A DNA stretch of 42,571 nucleotides from a candidate division KSB1 bacterium (GTDB taxonomy: Bacteria > Zhuqueibacterota > Zhuqueibacteria > Oceanimicrobiales > Oceanimicrobiaceae). The translations under genes were made by a program, and so were the position numbers. Each line of letters starts with the position of its first letter. Position 1 is the stretch's first letter. Below are positions 19,294 through 27,842 of this stretch, piece by piece. The stretch covers positions 1-42,571 of the forward strand of contig JADFPY010000008.1 of the NCBI GenBank assembly GCA_022562085.1, in the 5' to 3' direction. The notes under the pieces were generated by a model. It searched no databases. It was given only the letters and a program-made list of their open reading frames with translations, and had not been told where the DNA came from.

Positions 19294-22152
19294 ATGCAAG
19301 ACATTATCCATGAATTAAAGAAGCGGGTTCAAGGGGATGTCCGTTTCGACAAAATCTCCCGCATTCTCTACAGCACCGACGCCAGCATTTATGAAATTGA
19401 ACCGATGGGCGTTGTCATTCCAAAATTTCCTGAAGACATCCAGGCCATTGTCGAAATCGCCGCAAAAAACAAAGTCCCAATAATTCCAAGAGGCGGAGGA
19501 ACCAGTCTTGTTGGTCAGTCGATTGGCTCGGGAATTGTCGTGGATTGCTCGAAATATCTGCATCAGGTTTTGGAAGTCAATCAGGAAGAAAAATGGGCGC
19601 GTGTTCAACCCGGCGTGGTCCTGGATCAAATAAATGCTCACGTCAAGCATTTGGGCCTTTTTTTCGGACCGGATACTGCAACGAGCAACCGGGCTAATTT
19701 AGGCGGACTCATCGGCAACAACTCCTGCGGTGCACGGTCTATTTTTTACGGCAAGACAATCGATCATGTACTGGAACTGAAGATGCAGCTTGCTACTGGC
19801 GAGGAGGCAGTTTTTAAACCACTAAATCTTCACGAATTGGCCAGCAAGGTTAGGCGATCTGACTTTCAAGGGTCTATTTATAAATCGGTCTCCGAAATTT
19901 CACATGAAAATAAAGAAGAAATAGATAGACGTTTTCCAAAAATACTCCGGCGTGTCGGTGGATACAATTTAGATGGATTTATAAACGGGGAGGAATTTAA
20001 TTTAGCTAAAATGATCGTTGGCTCGGAGGGGACACTGGGAGTGGTAACTGAAGCCAAAGTCAATTTAGTTTTATTACCTAAACACCGAGTTTTAGGGGTT
20101 CTGCATTTCTCCGACCTTTTTTCAGCATTGGATTCCGTTACACCAATTCTGGATTTTCAACCGTCGGCGATTGAACTGCTTGACCAGTTTATAATCAGGC
20201 AAACCAAGATGACCCTTGAATATGCCCGTCGGATGACTTTCGTCGAGGGCGACCCGGGAGCAATACTCCTTGTAGAATTTCAAGGAGATTCGGAGAAGCG
20301 TTTGCTGGATTCTCTAAATAAACTCATTAATTTTCTGAAAAAGCATAAACTCGGTTATGCACATGTGGCTGTGATTAAACCGCACGAGCAGGAGAATGTC
20401 TGGTTCATTCGCAAAGCCGGCCTCGGCCTCATGATGGGAACCAAAGAGGTCAGAAAGCCGATTGGCTTTATTGAAGACACCGCTGTACCACCTGAAAGAC
20501 TGGCAGAATACATCCGTGAGTTCGACAAACTGATTCGCGAGCATGAAACTGAGGCTTGTTATTATGCCCACGCCAGCGTCGGCTGTTTACATATTCGGCC
20601 GCTTTTGAATTTAAAATCCAAAGAAGATCTCACCAAAATGCAGTCCCTCGCGGATCATGTCAGTGATTTGGTGCTGAAATATGGCGGCGCTTTCAGCGGT
20701 GAACATGGCGATGGACTGGCTCGAAGCTGCTTTAATGAGAAGATGTTCGGCCCTAAACTTTATCAAGCTTTTAAAGAGATCAAGAGAGCCTTCGACCCCC
20801 AAAATATTCTAAATCCGGGCAAGATCGTCGATGCCCAGTCTTTAACCGAGAACCTGAGAGTCATCCCGGAGGGTGAGTCTCGATCTATGCCGACCTTTCT
20901 GGATTTTTCCAAAGAAGGCGGCTTTGATACAGCGATTGAAATTTGCAACGGCAATGGCGTCTGCCGGAAAAAAGACTCCGGAACCATGTGCCCTTCTTAC
21001 ATGGTAACCTCGGAAGAGGAGCACTCAACTCGGGGACGGGCAAATGCACTTCGGGCGGTTATTTCCGGTAAATTAGACAAAAAAGAATTTACAAGTAAAG
21101 CGATGTATGATGTTTTGGATCTTTGTATTGCCTGTAAAGGGTGCAAAGGCGAGTGCCCGACTAACGTGGACATGGCCAAGATTAAGTACGAATTTCTGTA
21201 TCATTATCACAAAGAGAACGGCTTACCGTTGCGTGATCGCTTGTTCGGCAACATTGAATCTCTGAATCGATTGGGCTGTGCTTTGGCACCAGTTTCAAAC
21301 TGGTTTGTCGGGACACTCCCTGTGCGTTGGCTGCTGCACATTTTTTTTGGGGTTAGTAATCATCGGAAACTGCCGCATTTTGCGAATCAAACTTTTACTA
21401 ATTGGTTTAGCCAGCACAAGCGAAGTTCAAGCAAACGAGAAAACAAAGTCGTACTCTTTAATGACTGTTTTATGACTTATAACCATCCCGAAATCGGAAT
21501 TTCCACGGTAAGGCTTCTCGAGGCCGCAGGTTATGAAGTGGTCCTTCCTGAAAAAAAATGCTGCGGTCGGCCGTTTCTGTCAAAAGGCATGCTTAAGCAG
21601 GCACAACGTTGTGCAAGGTATAATGTAGAGAATCTTCACCCATTTATAAAGGATGGCCTGCCAATTATTGGTTGTGAACCGAGTTGTATGTTAACTTTCA
21701 GAGATGAGTACCCTGACCTAGTCGACGATTCACGAGTTGAGACTTTGGCAAAAAACTCATTTTTAATTGAAGAATTCTTAAGCAGGGAAAATGTAAAAAC
21801 TCTGAAGTTTAAAGATTTAAAAAAGAAATTCTTACTTCATGGCCATTGTCACCAGAAAGCGCTTGTGGGAATGCAACCCACTCTTAAAATGTTGGACTTA
21901 CTTCCCGATGTTCAAATTGAAGCCGTCGATTCCGGCTGTTGCGGCATGGCCGGTGCTTTCGGCTTTGAAAAAGAACATTATCAGATTTCCATGGCGATGG
22001 GACAACGGCGTCTTTTTGAAGCTGTAAACGCCAAAGAGGATAATTGGGAGATCATTGCGCCAGGTGTATCCTGCCGGCAACAAATAGAACACGGTACCGG
22101 CAGGAGCGCCAAGCATCCCGTTGAGGTTTTAGCAGCTAATTTGATTTCTTAA
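19294..22152 (+). CDS. FAD-linked oxidase fused to Fe-S/CCG reductase domain (D-lactate dehydrogenase/GlcD-GlpC-like)
   Basis: The 952-residue protein joins a PCMH-type FAD domain to an electron-transfer module, as in YdiJ/Dld-II proteins. PRGGGTSLVGQ (65-75) and IGNNSCGARS bind FAD; GGAFSGEHGDG and NPGKIVD belong to the oxidase C-terminal domain. Two ferredoxin-like motifs follow: C551-x5-C557 with C566-P, and C611xxC614xxC617xxxC621-P. Two CCG domains come last, with C756-C757-G and C882-C883-G. It probably oxidises a 2-hydroxy acid such as D-lactate or glycolate and passes electrons toward quinone. I chose the ATG at 19294, because an in-frame upstream codon at 19270 lies in the hairpin. 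No clear SD is seen. Confidence 0.9.
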   Translation: MQDIIHELKKRVQGDVRFDKISRILYSTDASIYEIEPMGVVIPKFPEDIQAIVEIAAKNKVPIIPRGGGTSLVGQSIGSGIVVDCSKYLHQVLEVNQEEKWARVQPGVVLDQINAHVKHLGLFFGPDTATSNRANLGGLIGNNSCGARSIFYGKTIDHVLELKMQLATGEEAVFKPLNLHELASKVRRSDFQGSIYKSVSEISHENKEEIDRRFPKILRRVGGYNLDGFINGEEFNLAKMIVGSEGTLGVVTEAKVNLVLLPKHRVLGVLHFSDLFSALDSVTPILDFQPSAIELLDQFIIRQTKMTLEYARRMTFVEGDPGAILLVEFQGDSEKRLLDSLNKLINFLKKHKLGYAHVAVIKPHEQENVWFIRKAGLGLMMGTKEVRKPIGFIEDTAVPPERLAEYIREFDKLIREHETEACYYAHASVGCLHIRPLLNLKSKEDLTKMQSLADHVSDLVLKYGGAFSGEHGDGLARSCFNEKMFGPKLYQAFKEIKRAFDPQNILNPGKIVDAQSLTENLRVIPEGESRSMPTFLDFSKEGGFDTAIEICNGNGVCRKKDSGTMCPSYMVTSEEEHSTRGRANALRAVISGKLDKKEFTSKAMYDVLDLCIACKGCKGECPTNVDMAKIKYEFLYHYHKENGLPLRDRLFGNIESLNRLGCALAPVSNWFVGTLPVRWLLHIFFGVSNHRKLPHFANQTFTNWFSQHKRSSSKRENKVVLFNDCFMTYNHPEIGISTVRLLEAAGYEVVLPEKKCCGRPFLSKGMLKQAQRCARYNVENLHPFIKDGLPIIGCEPSCMLTFRDEYPDLVDDSRVETLAKNSFLIEEFLSRENVKTLKFKDLKKKFLLHGHCHQKALVGMQPTLKMLDLLPDVQIEAVDSGCCGMAGAFGFEKEHYQISMAMGQRRLFEAVNAKEDNWEIIAPGVSCRQQIEHGTGRSAKHPVEVLAANLIS

Positions 22153-22223
22153 TTCTCTTTGCTTTTTAAGACAATTTTTCAGGAAAGGAAGGTTCAAACA
22201 AGCGACTGGCGTAGTTTTGAAAT

Positions 22224-22300
22224 AGGCACCGCAGCAACGTAATTTTCAGGATACAGAAGAATAAGGGCGTAACCTGTTTGTTGTTGTTGGCGCCTTTTTT
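22224..22300 (+). ncRNA. Long two-tier structured hairpin with T tail (terminator or structured RNA)
   Basis: The outer stem pairs 22224-22238 with 22280-22295: about 14 pairs, one A-C mismatch and one bulged T. An inner stem pairs CAGGATAC (22247-22254) with GTAACCTG (22269-22276), with one A-A mismatch. Six T follow at 22295-22300. It starts 71 bases after the oxidase stop and ends 95 bases before the protease gene. A weak likeness to the CACCG/CAGG parts of a glycine aptamer did not hold up. The class is unassigned. Confidence 0.5.
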
Positions 22301-22395
22301 ATGAGTCAATCCGATGACGAAGTATAATCAAAAAAATATTGTATTTTATTCTTAGGATTGTTACGTTCCCAACTTCACAATAGTTGAGGTGATTT

Positions 22396-24246
22396 GTGAA
22401 AACCTTTTGGATTTTTTCTTTTCTAATTATAGCTTGCCATTTAAATCTATTTGCTCAGGAATTCTGCCTGATGCCGCCCGCCGGCCCTCCCGGCCCATTG
22501 AATGAAACGACTTTAAGATTACTAAAGCAAAGAACACCCTTTCCAAAAGAAATCAGCGAACCCAGCACGCATATTCAAAAAGGTCAGGCGCGCGGTACCT
22601 GGCAAGCCCTGGTCATTCTTATCGACTTTCCTGACTACCGCTGGTATCACCAGAACGATGCAAACTTCAACAACGCCGATTCTATTTATTCAACACAGCA
22701 CTTCAAGGACATGCTGTTTAGTGTGGGGACATATAAAGCACCGTACAGCCAAAGCGACTATACCGGCAGTATGCGGGATTTTTTTCTTGAAAATTCTTAT
22801 GGGCAATTTGAGGTCACGGGCGTCACAACTGTTTGGTACACAGCTCCTGAGAATTTAGATTTTTATGCCAATGCTAACTCAGGCTTTGGTCTCTATCCGA
22901 ATAGCAGCAGGAAATTGGTAGAGGAAGCTGTGGCATTGGCTGACCCGGATATCGACTTCAGCGAATTTGACAATAATAATGACGGCCTGGTTGATGCATT
23001 GTTTGTCGTACATGCTGGTCCGGGAGCTGAGGAAATTTATACGGTCAATTTTCCCGACCACGCAAAATATTTGTGGTCACACAAGGCTTCTATTTCAACA
23101 TTAAACCTGGATGGTGTTAATGTCAGGGACTATTCTTTGGAACCGGGAAATGGTACCATTGGTGTTTTTTGTCATGAGTTTGGTCATGCCCTGGGACTGC
23201 CGGATTTGTATGATACGGATGGTTCTTCTGAAGGAATCGGGGAATGGGGCCTTATGGCAGGCGGCGGCTGGTGCTACAGGTCAGGCGATCCATTGGGGAC
23301 CTCACCATCTCATTTTACTGCCTGGAGTAAAGAGCGTTTGGGGTGGCTCGAGCCGATTGTGGTGACGGGAAATGTCATGCAGATCGAAATCCCACCAGTT
23401 GAGTCGAACCCGATCGCTTATCGCCTTTGGACCAACGGCCAAACCGGTGGTGAATATTTTTTAGTTGAAAACCGCCAGAATCTTGGCTTTGACGCCGGGC
23501 TCACCCGGCGGCAAAAGGACTTTGGGCTTTCTGATTCCTACGGTCTGGTTGTTTATCACATCGATAATTCCGGAAGGCAGAGCAACGAAAACCACCGGAT
23601 GATCGACGTGGAAGAAGCCAGTCCCTACATCTTAAATAACCAGGCTATCGAGCAGCTCGATTTAGAGCGGATTTTACCTACACATGAATTCCTGTTTAAC
23701 GGCAACCGGGGGGATAACGGCGATCCGTTTCCCGGCTTTAGCCAGCTCAACAATGATGCAACAGATTATGTGGGAACAAGAGATTTAACTGCTTTTGATG
23801 AAAGCTCTATCCCAAATTCGAATAGTAATAATGGCTTTCCGACAAGTGTAGCGGTTACCAACATTCAATTGGCCGGACAAAATATTTTGGCTGACTTTTT
23901 TGTTGAGCCTGTAACCTCTGTTGAGGATAAAGAAACACCGGAATCTTCGCTTCCCAATGATTTTGTTTTAGAGCAAAATTATCCGAATCCTTTTAATCCT
24001 GTGACGACCATTGAAATAGCAATACCAGCTTCAGTCTCGAATGGAACCCGGATTCAGCTTGAGATTTTTAATTTGGCCGGAGAACGAGTTCGCTTACTTT
24101 TAGATGAAGTCAAACCCCCCGGGAGGTATTCAATTTCCTGGAATGGTGCCAGTCAAAATGGTGAAACCGTTGCTTCCGGAATTTATGCGTATCGAATCAC
24201 TGCCGGTTCATTTGTCCAAACCCGAAAGATGATTTTTATGAAATAG
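22396..24246 (+). CDS. Secreted M6-family metalloprotease with type IX-like C-terminal sorting domain
   Basis: The 616-residue protein begins with a Sec signal peptide (about 1-20, ending LNLFA-Q). The zinc motif HEFGHALGLPD starts at His260 (H260, E261, H264), within an M6 / immune-inhibitor-A-like domain that includes GLMAGGGW and VYHIDN. EFDNNNDGLVDALFVVHAG is the usual block before the active site. The last roughly 95 residues start LEQNYPNPFNPVTT (526-538) and end with SGIYAYRITAG and KMIFMK, the sorting and anchoring domain of type IX-like secretion. It therefore acts outside the cell or on its surface as a protein-degrading enzyme. The start is GTG with GAGGTGAT upstream. It is the best single pointer to an FCB host. 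Confidence 0.92.
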   Translation: MKTFWIFSFLIIACHLNLFAQEFCLMPPAGPPGPLNETTLRLLKQRTPFPKEISEPSTHIQKGQARGTWQALVILIDFPDYRWYHQNDANFNNADSIYSTQHFKDMLFSVGTYKAPYSQSDYTGSMRDFFLENSYGQFEVTGVTTVWYTAPENLDFYANANSGFGLYPNSSRKLVEEAVALADPDIDFSEFDNNNDGLVDALFVVHAGPGAEEIYTVNFPDHAKYLWSHKASISTLNLDGVNVRDYSLEPGNGTIGVFCHEFGHALGLPDLYDTDGSSEGIGEWGLMAGGGWCYRSGDPLGTSPSHFTAWSKERLGWLEPIVVTGNVMQIEIPPVESNPIAYRLWTNGQTGGEYFLVENRQNLGFDAGLTRRQKDFGLSDSYGLVVYHIDNSGRQSNENHRMIDVEEASPYILNNQAIEQLDLERILPTHEFLFNGNRGDNGDPFPGFSQLNNDATDYVGTRDLTAFDESSIPNSNSNNGFPTSVAVTNIQLAGQNILADFFVEPVTSVEDKETPESSLPNDFVLEQNYPNPFNPVTTIEIAIPASVSNGTRIQLEIFNLAGERVRLLLDEVKPPGRYSISWNGASQNGETVASGIYAYRITAGSFVQTRKMIFMK

Positions 24247-24284
24247 ATCCTCTTTTTTTGCCACCCGCACAACCACAAAATAGC

Positions 24285-24311
24285 TTGACTTTCTATATTT
24301 TAACATATAAA
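24285..24311 (+). promoter_or_regulatory. Promoter of the endonuclease III gene
   Basis: TTGACT (24285-24290) lies in the context TAGCTTGACTTT shared with the nhaD promoter. TATAAA at 24306-24311 is 15 bases on; ACATATAAATT gives alternatives up to 17 bases. The gene starts at 24347. Confidence 0.5.
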
Positions 24312-24346
24312 TTCCATGCAATTATTTACGAAAAATTGAGGCGGGA

Positions 24347-24994
24347 TTGTCAGCAGATTTACGCAAACAAACTTTGGAGATAGTAGATAAACTTGACAAA
24401 GCGTATCCTGAAGCCCATCAGGAATTAGAATTCTCAACTGCTTTTGAACTTTTGATTGCGACCATCCTGGCTGCCCAGTGCACCGATGTAAAAGTCAACG
24501 AAGTCACTAAGCGTTTGTTTAAAAAATACCCGGATCCAGCAGCCTATCTGAGCGCCGTTGACGACGAATTGCGAAGTGACATTGCCGGGATAACGTTTGC
24601 ATGGAACAAGGCAAAGTATATAAAAAATTGTTGTGGAATGCTGGTGAATGACTTCGGCGGTCAAGTCCCAAATACCTTAGGAGATTTGGTCAAGCTGCAG
24701 GGGGTTGGCCGTAAAACAGCTAATATTGTTTTAGCCAATGCGATGGGAATCCCCGCCATCGGTGTTGATACGCACACAATCAGGGTGCCGAATCGTCTTG
24801 GTTGGGTTAACACAAAAAATACCGATAAAATTGAACAGACATTGTGCGATCTGTTACCAAAAGAGAAGTGGCATCGGGGTAATATTGTCATTCAATGGCA
24901 TGGCCGCTATACTTGCAAAGCCAAAAAACCGAAATGTGGAGAGTGCGTCATCTTCGAGTTGTGTAATTGGGAAGACAAGGGATTGTACAGTTGA
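24347..24994 (+). CDS. nth: Endonuclease III
   Basis: This 215-residue base-excision-repair glycosylase/AP lyase acts on oxidised pyrimidines. The helix-hairpin-helix LQGVGRKTA (117-125) carries the catalytic Lys123, and Asp141 lies in VDTHTIRV. The C-terminal [4Fe-4S] site is C190-x6-C197-x2-C200-x5-C206, the exact family spacing. The start is TTG at 24347 with GAGGCGGGA just upstream. No operon partner is evident; the next gene follows after a 77-base gap containing a perfect palindrome. Confidence 0.96.
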   Translation: MSADLRKQTLEIVDKLDKAYPEAHQELEFSTAFELLIATILAAQCTDVKVNEVTKRLFKKYPDPAAYLSAVDDELRSDIAGITFAWNKAKYIKNCCGMLVNDFGGQVPNTLGDLVKLQGVGRKTANIVLANAMGIPAIGVDTHTIRVPNRLGWVNTKNTDKIEQTLCDLLPKEKWHRGNIVIQWHGRYTCKAKKPKCGECVIFELCNWEDKGLYS

Positions 24995-25017
24995 TAAATT
25001 AAAACATTGAGTGATGC

Positions 25018-25038
25018 TGGTGTAAAATGTTTACACCA
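25018..25038. promoter_or_regulatory. Perfect palindrome upstream of the TPM/LemA operon
   Basis: TGGTGTAAA (25018-25026) and TTTACACCA (25030-25038) flank a three-base centre; ACATT and AATGT outside extend the pairing. It ends 33 bases before the start at 25072 and has no T tail. An operator or an RNA hairpin is possible. Confidence 0.45.
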
Positions 25039-25071
25039 ATGTTATGAATAATCTGCAACTTGGGGTTTATC

Positions 25072-25482
25072 ATGGAAAATTCAAAATCGAATCAATCGGA
25101 TGATTACCAAAATGAACAACCGGAGAATGGTTCTGAAAATTCGGAAAACCCTGTTGCAGCTGATCTTGTTTCCCTGGAAGCGCTGGTAAATGTTTTAATT
25201 CGCAACGGCATTTGCACAGCAGAGGAGTTATTTGAGGAAGAGCAGACCCGGCGTCTCTATTTGAATTCAGTGAAGGATATTTCAATAGTAAAAACAGACG
25301 GGTCGGCCGATTCGCACGAACGTTCCTCTGATAAACGCAACCGGGGTTGGCTGAAACGCAAAATGAGCAAACGCAGATGGACAAGAAAACTTGCTGCGGT
25401 ATTTTTTGGTTGGGAGTGGAAAAAAGTCCGTAATAATCGAAATAATAAAGGGGCTATACAGGTTGAAAATTTTAAAAAATAA
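25072..25482 (+). CDS. Hypothetical protein, first gene of the TPM/LemA operon
   Basis: I do not recognise this 136-residue protein. The first 35 residues are Asn/Glu/Gln-rich and probably disordered. A short helical segment follows, with the sequence LVSLEALVNVLIRNGICTAEELFEEEQTRR (residues about 34-63), a pattern often seen at the end of small FCB hypothetical proteins. The C-terminal third is strongly basic (RNRGWLKRKMSKRRWTRK). No signal peptide or membrane segment is clear. I prefer the ATG at 25072 over the TTG at 25060. The end overlaps the proposed TTG start of the TPM gene by 20 bases, so they are probably co-translated. Confidence 0.6.
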   Translation: MENSKSNQSDDYQNEQPENGSENSENPVAADLVSLEALVNVLIRNGICTAEELFEEEQTRRLYLNSVKDISIVKTDGSADSHERSSDKRNRGWLKRKMSKRRWTRKLAAVFFGWEWKKVRNNRNNKGAIQVENFKK

Positions 25483-26281
25483 AGTTATATCTTTTTTAAG
25501 TATCGTTTTTTTTGTAGGTCTCTTATCTTTGATTCTCACCCCGCAAGCATTGCTTTCCCAAAATCAATTTCCCAAGCCGGTTGGGCACGTTAATGATTTT
25601 GCCAACGTGATTCCGGCAGCTACCGAGAGAAAAATAGCAGCGATTTGCCTGGAGGTGAAACAAAAGACCGGCGCCGAAATCGCAATTTTAACGGTCGAAA
25701 CTATTGGAGATCAACAATACACCGATTATACTATCAGGCTGATGGAAGATGAAAATTGGCAGCTTGGGGAGCAAGGCAAAGATAACGGCGTGCTTATTTT
25801 TCAAACCGTTCAAGAGAGAAAATTTAGAATTGAAGTAGGGTACGGGCTGGAGGGTATCATTCCCGATGGTTTAGCGGGTGAGATTCGCGACAGGTACGTT
25901 TTTCCATTTTTCAAGAAGGGCGATTACGGAAATGGTTTGCTTGCAGGGACTCAGGCGATTGCGGGCATTATCGCCAGGGATGCCGGAGTGGAAATTACCG
26001 GCGCTGTCCGGATCAACCAAGACCGAAGAGCAGTTAGAAGGAAAAGTCCCGTGGCATCTCTGTTCAAGTTTTTTTTAATCGCTCTTATTTTCTTATTTTT
26101 CCGTGGTGGCGGACGAGGAAGAAGAAGAGGAAGTGGAGTTTTACCCTGGCTTCTTTTGGGAGGCCTCATGAGCGGAGGACGAGGGTATGGGGGATTCAGC
26201 GGCGGCGGCAGCTTTGGGGGTGGATTCGGAGGCTTTGGTGGCGGCGGCTTCGGCGGGGGAGGAGCAGGCGGAAGCTATTAG
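25463..26281 (+). CDS. TPM-domain (YgcG-like) membrane protein
   Basis: The 272-residue protein has a signal peptide (about 1-33, ending ALLSQ). A TPM domain of about 140 residues follows, containing VNDFANVIP, TGAEIAILTVETI, NGVLIFQTVQERKFRIEVGYGLEGIIPD and the closing GDYGNGLL. Then come a transmembrane helix (FKFFLIALIFLFF), a very basic RGRRRG stretch and a Gly/Phe-rich tail ending in GGGGAGGSY. TPM proteins with Gly-rich tails are usually encoded with LemA, as here, and are thought to act at the envelope; the molecular role is unclear. The long frame opens at 25391, but the TTG at 25463 gives a good signal peptide and has AAAGGGG upstream. Confidence 0.82.
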   Translation: MKILKNKVISFLSIVFFVGLLSLILTPQALLSQNQFPKPVGHVNDFANVIPAATERKIAAICLEVKQKTGAEIAILTVETIGDQQYTDYTIRLMEDENWQLGEQGKDNGVLIFQTVQERKFRIEVGYGLEGIIPDGLAGEIRDRYVFPFFKKGDYGNGLLAGTQAIAGIIARDAGVEITGAVRINQDRRAVRRKSPVASLFKFFLIALIFLFFRGGGRGRRRGSGVLPWLLLGGLMSGGRGYGGFSGGGSFGGGFGGFGGGGFGGGGAGGSY

Positions 26282-26317
26282 AAGTTTTGATTTTTTTGAA
26301 TAATTTGGAGCACGTCA

Positions 26318-27046
26318 ATGGCTAAAATTCCCCATTCACCTGAATCGATATTCGAAGAATTTACTCAGGACGTTCAATCGGTTTACAATTCTGATTTAAC
26401 TTCAATTGTTCTTTATGGCAGTGGTGCCAAAGGTGAGTATGTTCCCAAGAAATCTGATATTAACTTTCTCATTGTGTTGAGTCAGAAAGGTATCGAAAAC
26501 CTAGACAAGGCCTTAGAGCTTATTCCTAAATGGCAGAAACGAAATGTTGCTGTACCCTTGTTTCTGACTAAAGAGTACATTGCTTCTGCGTTAGACACTT
26601 TTCCGATCGAATTTCTCGATATGAAAAACGCTTACAAACTGGTCTACGGGGAAGATGTTCTAAAGGATATTGAAATAAAAAACGACGATTTGCGTCATCA
26701 GGTCGAGCGCGAACTCCGCGGAAAACTTTTGCACCTGCGGGAAGGTTTTCTCAGTACCGGAAACGAACGCGATGATTTGCGTGCGATGCTGGCCGCGTCG
26801 GTTTCGACTTTTGTATCAATATTTGAAGGATTACTTCATTTAAAAGGAGAAAAGATTCCGTCCACAAAAGCGCAAATTTTTGAGAAAACCGCGGAGCTGC
26901 TTGGCCTGCAAAAAAATGTTCTGGTGCAATTAATTAACATCAAAAACGGCCAGTGGCACGGGTCAAAAGTCCAACTCCAGGATATCGCGAAAACTTTTAT
27001 TGGAGAAATTAAAAAGTTGGTGGAAATCGTTGACAAAATGGAGTAA
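26318..27046 (+). CDS. Nucleotidyltransferase-fold protein with altered catalytic motif
   Basis: The 242-residue cytoplasmic protein starts with a pol-beta-type nucleotidyltransferase domain: IVLYGSGAKGEY (30-41) and KSDINFLIVL (45-54). The canonical D-x-D after the GS motif is D47-I-N49 here, so the second metal-binding Asp is Asn. A helical C-terminal half (about 120-242) resembles HEPN-like or MNT-partner helices but carries no R-x4-6-H that I can assign. It may be an inactive or altered NTase. It lies between the TPM gene (36 bases) and lemA (14 bases), so it belongs to that operon. GGAG is the SD. Confidence 0.7.
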   Translation: MAKIPHSPESIFEEFTQDVQSVYNSDLTSIVLYGSGAKGEYVPKKSDINFLIVLSQKGIENLDKALELIPKWQKRNVAVPLFLTKEYIASALDTFPIEFLDMKNAYKLVYGEDVLKDIEIKNDDLRHQVERELRGKLLHLREGFLSTGNERDDLRAMLAASVSTFVSIFEGLLHLKGEKIPSTKAQIFEKTAELLGLQKNVLVQLINIKNGQWHGSKVQLQDIAKTFIGEIKKLVEIVDKME

Positions 27047-27060
27047 AAAGGAGGATTTTA

Positions 27061-27684
27061 ATGAGCAAAGGTATGAAAATATTTTTAGGCATTTTAGCCG
27101 TTTTACTCTTAATGGGAATTTGGACGTATTCTTCAATTAAAGGGACATACAACTCATTAGTTGCTCTCGATGAGAGCATTAACGGTTCCTGGTCGCAAGT
27201 GCAAAATGTCTATCAACGCCGGGCGGATTTGATTCCGAATTTAGTTGAAATAGTCAAAGGTTACGCGTCCCATGAGCGTGAAACACTCGAAGCGGTGATC
27301 CAAGCAAGAGCGAGTGCCACGCGACCAGAATTTAATGTGAGCGCAGAGGGATTGAGTCCACAATTGTTTCAGCGGTTTGAACAGGCTCAAGGCCAATTAA
27401 GCTCTGCTCTGAGCCGGTTGCTTGTTACTATCGAACGCTATCCCGATTTAAAGGCTAACCAAAACTTTGTGCGCCTGCAAGACGAGTTGGCCGGCACAGA
27501 GAATAGAATCGCGGTCGAACGCAGGCGGTTCAACCAAACGGTTCAGGGTTACAATCAAAAAGTTCGCACGTTTCCGACATTGATTTTTGCAGGCATGTTT
27601 GGGTTTCAACAACGCCCCTATTTTGAAGCAAGCCCCCAAGCACAGGAGGTGCCGAAGATCGATTTTTCGTCGAGCACGAATTAG
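27061..27684 (+). CDS. lemA: LemA family protein
   Basis: This 207-residue protein has one N-terminal transmembrane helix (about 6-23, IFLGILAVLLLMGIWTY). The LemA core follows: YNSLVALDESINGSWSQVQNVYQRRADLIPNLVEIVKGYA, then RYPDLKANQNFVRLQDELAGTENRIAVERRRFN and YNQKVRTFP. LemA proteins are helical-bundle envelope proteins of uncertain function, widely paired with TPM-domain proteins; here the order is TPM-NTase-LemA. It has a strong AAAAGGAGG SD before the ATG. Confidence 0.93.
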   Translation: MSKGMKIFLGILAVLLLMGIWTYSSIKGTYNSLVALDESINGSWSQVQNVYQRRADLIPNLVEIVKGYASHERETLEAVIQARASATRPEFNVSAEGLSPQLFQRFEQAQGQLSSALSRLLVTIERYPDLKANQNFVRLQDELAGTENRIAVERRRFNQTVQGYNQKVRTFPTLIFAGMFGFQQRPYFEASPQAQEVPKIDFSSSTN

Positions 27685-27842
27685 TATCTTTGTCAAGGAG
27701 ATTTTTGTTTAACAGCCATTTCACGCAAAGCCGCTGAGTTTCGCAAAGTTTTTTATTTGTTTCATTTCTTTAAGCTTTCGGCGACTTTAGGTGCGTTTTT
27801 CTTTTTAAGTCGAAAACATTAAACTGGCTTCAGGAGGGAATT

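Noticed and set aside
22224-22270. Possible glycine riboswitch (CACCG...CAGG)
   Set aside because: The purine-rich aptamer core (AGGgGCAA, GGACAG) is missing and the downstream gene is a protease, not glycine metabolism.
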